Below the pieces are notes generated by a model. The model worked only from the letters and a program-made list of their open reading frames with translations. It searched no databases and was not told where the DNA came from. 64,000 nucleotides of DNA from Blastococcus sp. TBT05-19 (GTDB lineage Bacteria; Actinomycetota; Actinomycetes; Mycobacteriales; Geodermatophilaceae): contig NZ_QOHI01000001.1 in the NCBI RefSeq assembly GCF_003319095.1, positions 558,001 through 622,000 of the forward strand. Reading direction: 5' to 3'. Within the stretch, counting starts at the first letter, position 1. Every line of letters begins with the position of its first letter. A program made the translations under genes and the position numbers. Of the stretch, positions 7,583 through 15,696 are shown one piece after another.

Positions 7583-8950
7583 GTGGCCTCCTCCCTCGAC
7601 GGTGTGACCTCCGACACGATCGACGACCAGCGCACCCGGCAGATCGTCGACGTGCTGGTCGAGGCGTTAGGCGAGCTCATGGACGCCGACGCCGCCGCCT
7701 TTCGCACCAAGTTCCGGAAGATGGCGGCCGATCCGTTCGCCTTCTACCGGGGGAGCGCACCCCTGTTCTACGCGGACATGGCGACGCTCGAGGACCGCTG
7801 GAGCGACGAGCGGACGTCGCGCGTGTGGATCCAGGGTGACCTGCACGCGGAGAACTTCGGCACCTACATGGACAGCGCCGGCCGCATCGTCTTCGACGTC
7901 AACGACTTCGACGAGGCCTACCTCGGGCACGTCAGCTGGGACCTGCGCCGGTTCGCCGCCAGCTTCGCGCTCCTGGCCTGGCGGAAGGCGCTCGGCGACG
8001 ACGTCATCGGCGACCTGCTGGGCACGTACCTGGAGTCCTACCTCGACCAGGTCGAGGCCTTCACGCGGTCGGACGACGACCGCTCGTTCGCGCTGCTCGC
8101 CGGCAACACGGAGGGGGCGGTGCGCCACGTCATCCTGAAGACCACCGCCCGCAGCAGGTCGGCCCTGCTGGACCGGATGACGGTGGTCGAGGACTTCCAG
8201 CGGCGGTTCGCCGACCGCTCGCGCAACCGCCGGCTGGACGACGCCGAGCGCGACCGCGTGCTCGCCGCGCTGGAGCGCTACCGGGAGACCGTCCCGAGGG
8301 GCCAGCGCCGGCGGGAGGTCACCTACGACGTCAAGGACGTGATCGGCACCGGCGGCTTCGGCATCGGCAGCGCCGGGCTGCCCGCCTACAACGTGCTGCT
8401 GGAGGGGTACGACCAGGCGCTGGAGAACGACGTCGTCCTGTCGCTGAAGCAGGGCAACGTGCCGGCGCCCAGCCGGGTGGTCACCGATCCGGAGATCCGG
8501 TCCTACTTCGAGAACGAGGGCCACCGGACGGCGCTGAGCCAGCGGGCGCTGCAGGCCAACGCCTCGCAGTTCCTGGGCTACACCGAGATCGACGGCCGCG
8601 GGTTCGTCGTCGCCGAGCTCTCGCCCTACGAGGTCGACCTGGACTGGGAGGACCTCACCGAGCCCGAGGAGATCGCCCCGGTCATGGCCCAGCTGGGCCG
8701 CGCGACGGCGAAGCTGCACTGCGTCGGCGACGCGGACAGCGACCACACGCTGGTGCCGTTCCAGACCGAGGAGGCGATCACCGCGCTGATCGGCGACCGG
8801 CGGGCGGAGTTCGTGGCCGATCTGGTCGAGTTCGCCCGCTCCTACGCGCTGCGCACGCAGGAGGACCACCGGTTGTTCGTGAACGCCTTCCGCGCCGGCC
8901 AGATCCCGGGCATCAGCTCCAGCGGCTCCCACCCCCTGCCCGGCGACTAG
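7583..8950 (+). CDS. DUF2252 family protein
   Basis: A 455-residue cytoplasmic protein matching the DUF2252 family over its whole length. It starts with a helical segment and KFRKMAADPFAFYRGSAPLFYAD. Then come the most conserved motifs IQGDLHAENFGTY and FDVNDFDEAYLGHVSWDLRR, which resemble the catalytic-loop and metal-binding region of aminoglycoside-phosphotransferase-like kinases. The biochemical function of the family is not established. GTG at 7583 is chosen because of the -10 box 7 nt upstream; GTG at 7574 overlaps that box. The stop codon overlaps the stop of the convergent VWA gene, so neither has room for a terminator. Confidence 0.88.
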   Translation: MASSLDGVTSDTIDDQRTRQIVDVLVEALGELMDADAAAFRTKFRKMAADPFAFYRGSAPLFYADMATLEDRWSDERTSRVWIQGDLHAENFGTYMDSAGRIVFDVNDFDEAYLGHVSWDLRRFAASFALLAWRKALGDDVIGDLLGTYLESYLDQVEAFTRSDDDRSFALLAGNTEGAVRHVILKTTARSRSALLDRMTVVEDFQRRFADRSRNRRLDDAERDRVLAALERYRETVPRGQRRREVTYDVKDVIGTGGFGIGSAGLPAYNVLLEGYDQALENDVVLSLKQGNVPAPSRVVTDPEIRSYFENEGHRTALSQRALQANASQFLGYTEIDGRGFVVAELSPYEVDLDWEDLTEPEEIAPVMAQLGRATAKLHCVGDADSDHTLVPFQTEEAITALIGDRRAEFVADLVEFARSYALRTQEDHRLFVNAFRAGQIPGISSSGSHPLPGD

Positions 8951-10932
8951 CGGGCCCGCCGTCCCCGGCGGGTCCTGAGGTAGTCCGCGACGACGTACTC
9001 GCCCAGCCGGTCGGCGTCGGGCTGGAAGACCCGCCCGCCCGCCCGCTGGGTGAGGTCGTGCACGAAGTGGACCAGCCCCGGGTCGGGGTCCAGCGCGAAC
9101 ACGTTGACCGTCGCGCCGGAGCGGGCGACCCGTTCCACCTCGGCAACGGTGCGCGCGATCGTCTCGGGCATCGGCGGCCAGCAGAAGAACGGCGTCCCGT
9201 CGTCCTCCAGGTGGGCGGTCGGCTCGCCGTCGGTGACCACCAGCACCACCGGCTCGGCGTCCCGGTGCCTGGCGAGGAACCGCCGCGCGAGCATCAGGCC
9301 GTGCTGCAGGTTGGTGCCCTGCAGGGTGTCGACGCTCAGCTCGGCGAGGGTCGCCGGTGCCAGCACCTGCGCGGTGGAGGAGAAGCCGATGATCTCGATG
9401 GCGTCCTGCGGGAACTTCGTCGTCACCAGCGAGTGCAGGGCCATCGCCGTCGACTTGGCCGCGCCCCAGGTGCCGCGCAGCGCCATCGAGTAGGAGAGGT
9501 CGACCAGCAGGGCGACGGCCGCGCCGGTGCGCCGCTCGGTCTCCACGACCTCGAAGTCGTCGACGGCGATGCGCACCCGGCGCTCGTGCTCGCCGCGCGG
9601 CTCGTGCGCCGTCCTCAGGACGGCGTTCTTCACGGTGCGGACGACGTCCAGGGGCTGCTCGTCACCGAACCGCCACTCCCGCGAGCTGCCGGTCAGCTCG
9701 CCGGCGGCCCCGGCGTCGGCGACGTCGTGCTCGCCCCGGCCGGTGGCGTCCAGCTGGGCGAACACCCGGCGCAGGGCGGTGGCGCCCAGCCGGCGGACCG
9801 CCTTGGGGGAGAGCTCGAGCTTGCCGTCGGTGCGGTTCAGGTAGCCCTGCCGCTCCAGCTCCCGTTCCAGCTGGCGCAGCGCTGCCAGGTCGTCGGCCGC
9901 GGACCGGCCGAGCGCGCGCTCCAGCAGCTCCTCGTCGACGTCGGCCAGCGAGGCGCCCGCGTAGCCCTGGGAGAGCTGGTTGGACAGCGCCTCCAGGTCG
10001 GCGAGCTCCGCGACGGCGCTGGTCGCGTCGCCGAGGCCGAGGGAGGGCTCGCCGTCGGGCACCTGGCCGCGCTGGCCCCACGGCAGGTCGGGCCGGGCCT
10101 GGCGCAGGGCGTCGGACAGGTGCGCCATCTCGCTGGCCAGCCCCATGTCCTCCATCGTCTGGGCCATCAGCTCGCCCAGCTCGGCCCGCTGCTCGGCGGA
10201 GAGGCCGGCCATCATCCGCTCCTGGGCGGCGGCGCGGCGGGCCAGCGAGTCGATGAGCTCCTCGACCGTCTTGGGCTGGTCGGGGAAGAACTGGCCGTGC
10301 TGCGCCATGAAGTCGGCGAACTGCTGGTCGGTGTCCTCGCCCCGGTTGTGCGCGTCGACCAGCCGTGACAGGTCGGCGACCATGTCCTTGACCGCCTGCA
10401 GGTCCTCGGGCGAGCTGTTCTCCAGCGCCTGCTTCATGGAGGCGAAGGAGCTGTCGAGCACCTCCCGGCGGAGCAGGTCCTGGATCTGCTCGTAGGCCTG
10501 CCGGGCCTCCGCCGAGCGCCAGTCGTACTCCTTGAGCGACCGGACGGCGCCCGCGGTGTCGTCCGGCAGGGCGTCGAGCTCGGCCTCCTTGAGCCGGGCC
10601 ATGTCGTCCGGGTCGGGGAACAGCTCCCGCCGCTCGGCCTCGACGGCGCGGTCGAGCAGCTCGCGCACCTCCTGCAGCGTGCCGTCCATGCGGCCGGCGG
10701 TGCGCGCCTTGCGCAGCCGGTCGCGCACCGCGCGGCGCAGCTCGTCCAGGCCGCGGCGACCCTCGGCACCCCGGCGCAGCAGCTCGCGCAGCGCCTCCCG
10801 CACGCCGCTGCCGCCGAGGACCGAGTCGCCGATCTCGTCGACCGCGTTGCCCAGGTCGTAGGGCGGCGCGAGCGGGTCCGGCCCGCCCTGCCACCGCCCG
10901 TACCGGTAGCCCTTCGGGGCGCGGTGCGCCAT
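8947..10932 (-). CDS. VWA-domain protein, partner of MoxR-type ATPase
   Basis: A 661-residue protein. The first 430 residues are mostly long charged helices. The C-terminal 200 residues form a von Willebrand A domain with an intact MIDAS: D478-x-S-x-S in LLVDLSYSM, then a Thr-containing loop and VVLVVTDGEPT. It resembles the ChlD/CoxE type partners of MoxR AAA+ ATPases, which bind Mg2+ and client proteins. The ATG at 10932 follows the stop of the ATPase gene by 2 nt, so the two are translationally coupled and their products probably form one chaperone-like complex. No membrane segment is seen. The client is unknown. Confidence 0.88.
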   Translation of the reverse strand: MAHRAPKGYRYGRWQGGPDPLAPPYDLGNAVDEIGDSVLGGSGVREALRELLRRGAEGRRGLDELRRAVRDRLRKARTAGRMDGTLQEVRELLDRAVEAERRELFPDPDDMARLKEAELDALPDDTAGAVRSLKEYDWRSAEARQAYEQIQDLLRREVLDSSFASMKQALENSSPEDLQAVKDMVADLSRLVDAHNRGEDTDQQFADFMAQHGQFFPDQPKTVEELIDSLARRAAAQERMMAGLSAEQRAELGELMAQTMEDMGLASEMAHLSDALRQARPDLPWGQRGQVPDGEPSLGLGDATSAVAELADLEALSNQLSQGYAGASLADVDEELLERALGRSAADDLAALRQLERELERQGYLNRTDGKLELSPKAVRRLGATALRRVFAQLDATGRGEHDVADAGAAGELTGSSREWRFGDEQPLDVVRTVKNAVLRTAHEPRGEHERRVRIAVDDFEVVETERRTGAAVALLVDLSYSMALRGTWGAAKSTAMALHSLVTTKFPQDAIEIIGFSSTAQVLAPATLAELSVDTLQGTNLQHGLMLARRFLARHRDAEPVVLVVTDGEPTAHLEDDGTPFFCWPPMPETIARTVAEVERVARSGATVNVFALDPDPGLVHFVHDLTQRAGGRVFQPDADRLGEYVVADYLRTRRGRRAR

Positions 10933-10934
10933 CG

Positions 10935-12398
10935 TCAGGCCCCGTAGACCGTGCGGCCGCCGTCGGTGTCCTTCGCCAGCCGGCGGGTGAGGTGCAGGCC
11001 CTCCAGGGCGAACTCCACCGCCGCCGCGGCCTGCTCGGCGGACTGGTCGCCCTCGGGCACCCCGAGCCGGCCCAGCAGCTCGGCGAGCTTGGGGACCGTG
11101 CCCAGCTGACCGAGCAGCGCCGGCGCCGGCACCAGCTCGCCGGACTCGACGGTCTCCCCGCCGGTGAAGTGCTCCTGCAGCCCGGTCAGGTCCAGGCCCG
11201 CGCACCGGGCGCGGAAGGTCTGGGCCGTGGCCTGGCGCAGCAGGTGGTCGAGGATCTCCAGCTCGCGGTCGTCGTCCGGGTCGCTGCCGGCGTCGGCGAA
11301 CTCCACCTTGCCGCGGCTGGCCGGGACGATCGCCGGCAGGTCGACCACCCGCGCGACCGGCCGGGTCTCCCCGGCGACCGCGGCCCGGCGGACGGCGGAG
11401 GCGGCGACGGTCTCCAGACCGGCGATGGCGAAGCGGGCGCTGACGCCCGAACGCTGGTCGACGTGGCTGGACTCGCGCACGAGGCGGGTGAACCGGGCGA
11501 CGATCTCCACCAGGTGGGAGGGCACGACCGGCCGGGCGAGGTGGTCGGCGCCGAACGCGGTCGGCCAGCTGACCGCCGCCTCCTGCTGCAGCAGCCGGAT
11601 CTCGTCGGCGAGCTCGATCGGGTAGTGGGTGCGCACCTCGGCGCCGAACCGGTCCTTGAGCGGGGTGATGATCCGGCCGCGGTTCGTGTAGTCCTCGGGG
11701 TTGGCGCTGGCCACCAGCAGCAGGTCCAGGGGCAGCCGCACGCGGTACCCGCGGATCTGGATGTCGCGCTCCTCCAGAACGTTGAGCAGCGCCACCTGGA
11801 TCCGCTCGGCCAGGTCGGGCAGCTCGTTGACGCTGAAGATGCCGCGGTTGGTGCGCGGCACGAGCCCGTAGTGCACGGTCTCCGGGTCGCCCAGCGTGCG
11901 GCCCTCGGCGACCTTGATCGGGTCGACGTCGCCGATCAGGTCGCCGACGCTGGTGTCCGGCGTCGCCAGCTTCTCCCCGAAGCGGTCGCTGCGGTGCAGC
12001 CAGCCCACCGGGGTGGCGTCGCCGTGCTCGGCGATCTGCCGGTGCGCCCACACGCTGACCGGCGCCAGCGGGTGCTCGTTGAGCTCGCTGCCGACGAGCA
12101 CCGGCGTCCACTCGTCGAGCAGGCCGACAAGGGTGCGGATCAGCCGGGTCTTGCCCTGGCCGCGCTCCCCGAGGAGCACCAGGTCGTGGCCGGCGATGAG
12201 GGCCCGCTCCACCTCGGGCAGGACGGTGTCCTCGAAGCCGACCATGCCCGGCAGCGAGGGCTCGCCGGCGGCGAGACGGGCCAGCAGGTTCGCGCGGATC
12301 TCGGCCTTGACGGGCCGGACGGTGGCCCCGGAGGCGCGCAGCTCGCCCAGGGTCGTGGGTGCGGGGGAAGGGGAAGCGGGTGCGGGAGTCTCCGTCAC
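10935..12398 (-). CDS. MoxR/magnesium-chelatase-like AAA+ ATPase
   Basis: A 487-residue ATPase. After a Pro/Ala-rich start, residues 70-320 hold the AAA+ core: Walker A GERGQGKT (77-84), Walker B region IFSVNELPDL, sensor-1 LLVASANPEDYT and the arginine-finger region LKDRFGAEVRTHYP, as in the ChlI/MoxR class. The C-terminal 170 residues are helical with an acidic stretch (DPDDDREL). The GTG start lies 7 nt after a TACCGT box, so the message is probably leaderless. It drives the downstream VWA gene. The pair likely remodels or metallates a target protein; no target is encoded nearby. Confidence 0.9.
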   Translation of the reverse strand: MTETPAPASPSPAPTTLGELRASGATVRPVKAEIRANLLARLAAGEPSLPGMVGFEDTVLPEVERALIAGHDLVLLGERGQGKTRLIRTLVGLLDEWTPVLVGSELNEHPLAPVSVWAHRQIAEHGDATPVGWLHRSDRFGEKLATPDTSVGDLIGDVDPIKVAEGRTLGDPETVHYGLVPRTNRGIFSVNELPDLAERIQVALLNVLEERDIQIRGYRVRLPLDLLLVASANPEDYTNRGRIITPLKDRFGAEVRTHYPIELADEIRLLQQEAAVSWPTAFGADHLARPVVPSHLVEIVARFTRLVRESSHVDQRSGVSARFAIAGLETVAASAVRRAAVAGETRPVARVVDLPAIVPASRGKVEFADAGSDPDDDRELEILDHLLRQATAQTFRARCAGLDLTGLQEHFTGGETVESGELVPAPALLGQLGTVPKLAELLGRLGVPEGDQSAEQAAAAVEFALEGLHLTRRLAKDTDGGRTVYGA

Positions 12399-12405
12399 CC
12401 CCGCC

Positions 12406-12411
12406 ACGGTA
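12406..12411 (-). promoter_or_regulatory. -10 box, leaderless AAA+ transcript
   Basis: TACCGT on the minus strand lies 7 nt before the GTG of the ATPase gene. Confidence 0.4.
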
Positions 12412-12456
12412 CGACGGTCGCGCGCGTGCCGGACGGTCCTCGGCACCGGCTGCTGC

Positions 12457-12462
12457 GAAGAT
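12457..12462 (+). promoter_or_regulatory. -10 box, leaderless ilvA transcript
   Basis: GAAGAT lies 6 nt before the GTG at 12469; no ribosome binding site is visible. Confidence 0.35.
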
Positions 12463-12468
12463 CGCGGC

Positions 12469-13695
12469 GTGGTCGCTCCCGGTGGTGTCCCCCTCGTCAG
12501 CGGTGCCGACGTCGAGGCGGCGGCGGCGTTGATCGCCGGCGTCGTCCGCCGCACCCCCCTCGAGTACTCCGGAGCGCTGGCCGACCGGGTCGGCGGACCG
12601 GTGTGGCTCAAGTGCGAGAACCTCCAGCGCACCGGCTCGTTCAAGATCCGCGGCGCCTACACCCGCATCTCGCGGCTGAGCGACGCCGAGCGCGCGCGGG
12701 GCGTGGTCGCCGCGAGCGCCGGCAACCACGCGCAGGGCGTGGCGCTGGCCGCCCGGCTGCTCGGCGCCGAGGCGACGGTCTACATGCCCGAGAGCGCGCC
12801 GCTGCCCAAGCTCGCGGCCACCGAGGGCTACGGCGCCCGGGTCGAGATGTCCGGGCAGTCGCTCGCCGAGCCGCTGCTGGCCGCCGCCGAGCACGCCGAG
12901 CGCACCGGCGCGGTGTTCATCCACCCGTTCGACCACCCCGACGTCATCGCCGGCCAGGGCACCGTCGGGCTCGAGGTGCTGGAGCAGTGCCCCGAGGTCG
13001 CCACGGTGGTGGTGTGCGCGGGTGGCGGGGGACTGGTCTCCGGGATCGCCGCGGTGGTCAAGGAACGCCGTCCCGACGTCCGGGTCGTCGCGGTGCAGGC
13101 GGAGACGGCGGCTGCGCTGCCCGGTTCGCTGGCCGCGGGCCGGCCCGTGGCGCTGACGTCGATGAGCACGATGGCCGACGGGATCGCCGTCCCGAAGCCC
13201 TCGGACCTCTCGTTCGCCCACGTGCAGGGCCTGGTCGACGAGGTGCGCACGGTCAGCGAGGAGGACCTCTCCCGGGCGCTGCTGTTCTGCCTGGAGCGGG
13301 CCAAGCTCGTCGTCGAGCCGGCCGGCGTCGCCGCGGTGGCCGCGGTGCTCGCCGACCCCACGGCGTTCCCGGCGCCGGTCGTCGCGGTGGTCTCCGGCGG
13401 CAACATCGACCCGGTGCTGCTGCTCAAGGTCGTCCAGCACGGCATGTCGGCGGCGGGGCGCTACCTGTCGCTGCGCCTGCGGGTGCCCGACCGGCCCGGG
13501 TCGCTGGCCGCCGTCCTGGCCGAGCTGGCCGCCGTCGGCGCCAACGTGCTGGAGGTCGAGCACGAGCGAACGACGACGCGGCTGGGCGTCGGGGAGGTCG
13601 AGATCTTCGTCGTGCTGGAGACCCGGGGCCCGGTGCACGCCGGCGAGGTCATCGCGGCGCTGCGCAGCGCGGGCTACGCCGTCACGCCGGAGTGA
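12469..13695 (+). CDS. ilvA: Threonine ammonia-lyase with ACT domain
   Basis: A 408-residue PLP enzyme that deaminates L-threonine to 2-oxobutanoate, the first step toward isoleucine (or threonine catabolism). The PLP lysine is Lys59 in GSFKIRGAYTR; SAGNHAQGVA and the phosphate-binding loop CAGGGGLVSG are intact. The last 80 residues (RLRVPDRPGSLAAVLAELAA onward) form one ACT domain, which in this short class binds an effector. The length fits the single-ACT class rather than the 500-residue E. coli IlvA. GTG at 12469 is preceded by a GAAGAT box and the gene is divergent from the AAA+ gene. Serine dehydration is a possible side activity. No other branched-chain gene is adjacent. Confidence 0.94.
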   Translation: MVAPGGVPLVSGADVEAAAALIAGVVRRTPLEYSGALADRVGGPVWLKCENLQRTGSFKIRGAYTRISRLSDAERARGVVAASAGNHAQGVALAARLLGAEATVYMPESAPLPKLAATEGYGARVEMSGQSLAEPLLAAAEHAERTGAVFIHPFDHPDVIAGQGTVGLEVLEQCPEVATVVVCAGGGGLVSGIAAVVKERRPDVRVVAVQAETAAALPGSLAAGRPVALTSMSTMADGIAVPKPSDLSFAHVQGLVDEVRTVSEEDLSRALLFCLERAKLVVEPAGVAAVAAVLADPTAFPAPVVAVVSGGNIDPVLLLKVVQHGMSAAGRYLSLRLRVPDRPGSLAAVLAELAAVGANVLEVEHERTTTRLGVGEVEIFVVLETRGPVHAGEVIAALRSAGYAVTPE

Positions 13696-13814
13696 TCCAC
13701 GGCGGGACCGATGAGTTCCCGGGACCGGCGCCGTCCTGTCTCCCGTGCACCTGGAATCCACCTCCGCTTCCCGCCGATCGCGAAAAGCGGTCGGGAATTA
13801 TCACCGGCCACCCC

Positions 13815-13820
13815 TAGCGT
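13815..13820 (+). promoter_or_regulatory. -10 box, leaderless ABC ATPase transcript
   Basis: TAGCGT lies 7 nt before the ATG at 13828, with no Shine-Dalgarno between. Confidence 0.45.
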
Positions 13821-13827
13821 GGCCGTC

Positions 13828-14829
13828 ATGACCGACGCGATCGTGGTCGAGGGGCTGGCAAAGCGCTTCGGCGCGACCACCGCCCTCGACGGAGTGGACC
13901 TCACCGTGACCGAGGGCTCGGTGCTGGGGCTCCTCGGCCCCAACGGCGCGGGGAAGACGACGGTGGTGCGGATCCTCACCACGTTGCTCCTCGCCGATGC
14001 CGGCCGCGCCGAGGTGGTGGGCCTGGACGTGGTCCGCGACGCCGATGCGGTGCGCGCGGCGATCGGGCTCACCGGCCAGTACGCCGCCGTGGACGAGTAC
14101 CTGACCGGCTTCGAGAACCTCGAGATGGTCGGCCGGCTCTACCACCTGCCCAAGGCGGAGGCGCGGTCGCGCGCCGGTGAGCTGCTGGAGCGGTTCGACC
14201 TCTCCGGCGCCGCCGACCGGCCGGCCAAGACCTACTCGGGAGGCATGCGCCGGCGGCTGGACATCGCCGCCTCGCTGATCAACCGCCCGCGCATCCTCTT
14301 CCTCGACGAGCCGACCACCGGCCTCGATCCGCGCAGCCGGCTGGCGATGTGGGAGTTCATCGCCGAGCTGGCCGACGGCGGGACGACGATCCTGCTCACG
14401 ACCCAGTACCTGGAGGAGGCCGACCGGCTGGCCGACCGCATGGTCGTCATCGACCGGGGCCGGGTCATCGCGCGGGGAACGGCTGACGACCTCAAGGCGC
14501 AGGTCGGTGGTCAGCGGCTGGAGTTCACCCTCAGCCGGGCGCTGGACCTGCCGGAGGTGGCGAAGCGGCTGCGTCCGCTCGCCGTCGAGGACGCGCGGAT
14601 CGACGAGCAGACCCGGCGGCTGAGCCTCCCGGTGCACGGCGGCACCGAGGTGCTCGCCGAGTCGCTCCGGCTGCTCGAGGGCAGCGGTGCCGAGGTGCTC
14701 GACGTCGGGCTGCGCCGTCCCGATCTCGACGACGTCTTCCTCACCCTGACCGGGCACGCCGCTGACGACGCGGTGACCCGGGGCGACACCCAGGCCGAGC
14801 CGGCACCCGCCGCAGGAGGAACCCGATGA
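13828..14829 (+). CDS. ABC transporter ATP-binding protein, DrrA type
   Basis: A 333-residue ATPase: Walker A GPNGAGKTT (37-45), signature YSGGMRRRLDIAASL, Walker B RILFLDEPTTGLD, and the switch region TTQYLEEADRLADR. The C-terminal 100 residues carry the GRVIARGTADDLK end and the extra domain typical of daunorubicin-resistance (DrrA-like) exporters. The stop overlaps the start of the permease gene by ATGA, so the two form a classic two-gene ABC-2 exporter. In this family the substrates are drugs, lipids or polyketides; there is no biosynthetic cluster nearby to name one. The ATG is placed by the -10 box 7 nt upstream. Confidence 0.94.
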   Translation: MTDAIVVEGLAKRFGATTALDGVDLTVTEGSVLGLLGPNGAGKTTVVRILTTLLLADAGRAEVVGLDVVRDADAVRAAIGLTGQYAAVDEYLTGFENLEMVGRLYHLPKAEARSRAGELLERFDLSGAADRPAKTYSGGMRRRLDIAASLINRPRILFLDEPTTGLDPRSRLAMWEFIAELADGGTTILLTTQYLEEADRLADRMVVIDRGRVIARGTADDLKAQVGGQRLEFTLSRALDLPEVAKRLRPLAVEDARIDEQTRRLSLPVHGGTEVLAESLRLLEGSGAEVLDVGLRRPDLDDVFLTLTGHAADDAVTRGDTQAEPAPAAGGTR

Positions 14830-15632
14830 CCGCGCTGGCCATGGCCGTCTCCGACAGCCTCACCATCACCCGGCGGAACCTGATCAAGGTCAAGCGGGTG
14901 CCCGACCTGATCGTCTTCGCGACGCTGTCGCCGATCATGTTCGTGCTGCTGTTCCGCTACGTCTTCGGCAGCGCGATCCCCGTGCCCGGCGGTCTCAGCT
15001 ACGCCGAGTTCCTGCTGCCCGGGATCTTCGCCCAGACCGTGGTCTTCGGCAGCACGATCACCGGTGCCAGCCTGGCCGAGGACCTGCAGAAGGGCCTGAT
15101 CGACCGCTTCCGCTCGCTGCCCATGGCCCGCTCGGCGGTGCTGGTCGGTCGGACGGTCGCCGATCTGCTTCTCAACGTCCTGACGATCGCCGTCATGATG
15201 ATCACCGGCTTCGTGGTGGGGTGGCGCATCCACACCTCCGTCGGGGAAGCGGTTCTCGGCGTCCTCCTGCTGCTGGCCTTCGCCTACGCGATGTCGTGGG
15301 TGATGGCGTTCGTCGGGCTGCTGGTCCGGACGCCGGAGGTGGTGAACAACGCCAGCTTCATCGTGATCTTCCCGATCACCTTCATCGCCAACACGTTCGT
15401 GCCGATCGACAACTTCCCGTCGGCCCTCAAGACGTTCGCGGAGTGGAACCCGGTGTCCGCGGTGGTCCAGGGCGCCCGGGAGCTGTTCGGCAACGTGGTC
15501 CCGGGGGCGCCGGAGCCCACCGGGTGGGCGCTGCAGAACCCGGTGCTCTACGTGTTCATCTGGGTTGCGATCTTCCTGGCCGTCTTCGTGCCGCTGGCGG
15601 TGCGGACCTACCGCCGCACCGCGGGCCGCTGA
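14826..15632 (+). CDS. ABC-2 type permease, DrrB type
   Basis: A 268-residue membrane protein with about six helices and the ABC-2 transporter pattern: an N-terminal cytoplasmic RRNLIKVKRVPDL, helices from residue 30 on, the conserved loop DLQKGLIDRFRSLPMARSAVLVGR, and ANTFVPIDNFPSALKTFAEWNPVS before the last helix. It forms the membrane channel for the ATPase encoded just upstream; the genes overlap by 4 nt and GGAGG lies 6 nt before the ATG. A 30-bp perfect palindrome terminates the operon. Substrate unknown. Confidence 0.93.
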   Translation: MTALAMAVSDSLTITRRNLIKVKRVPDLIVFATLSPIMFVLLFRYVFGSAIPVPGGLSYAEFLLPGIFAQTVVFGSTITGASLAEDLQKGLIDRFRSLPMARSAVLVGRTVADLLLNVLTIAVMMITGFVVGWRIHTSVGEAVLGVLLLLAFAYAMSWVMAFVGLLVRTPEVVNNASFIVIFPITFIANTFVPIDNFPSALKTFAEWNPVSAVVQGARELFGNVVPGAPEPTGWALQNPVLYVFIWVAIFLAVFVPLAVRTYRRTAGR

Positions 15633-15645
15633 CGACGGACCCCGC

Positions 15646-15675
15646 GGGCGGGACCGGCGCGCGCCGGTCCCGCCC
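15646..15675 (+). terminator. 30-bp perfect palindrome terminator
   Basis: GGGCGGGACCGGCGC is followed directly by its exact reverse complement, 13 nt after the permease stop. It ends the ABC operon and borders the promoter of the M3 peptidase gene. Confidence 0.7.
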
Positions 15676-15696
15676 CGGGGCGCAGGATGGACGGCG

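Noticed and set aside
10933-13761. Minus-strand extension of the VWA reading frame up to 13761
   Set aside because: The real start is the ATG at 10932, coupled to the AAA+ stop; the extension runs through the AAA+ gene and ilvA in the wrong frame.
9058-13817. Long plus-strand frames over the VWA/AAA+ genes
   Set aside because: They are composed of Gly/Gln/Arg/Val-rich sequence without motifs and overlap well-supported genes.
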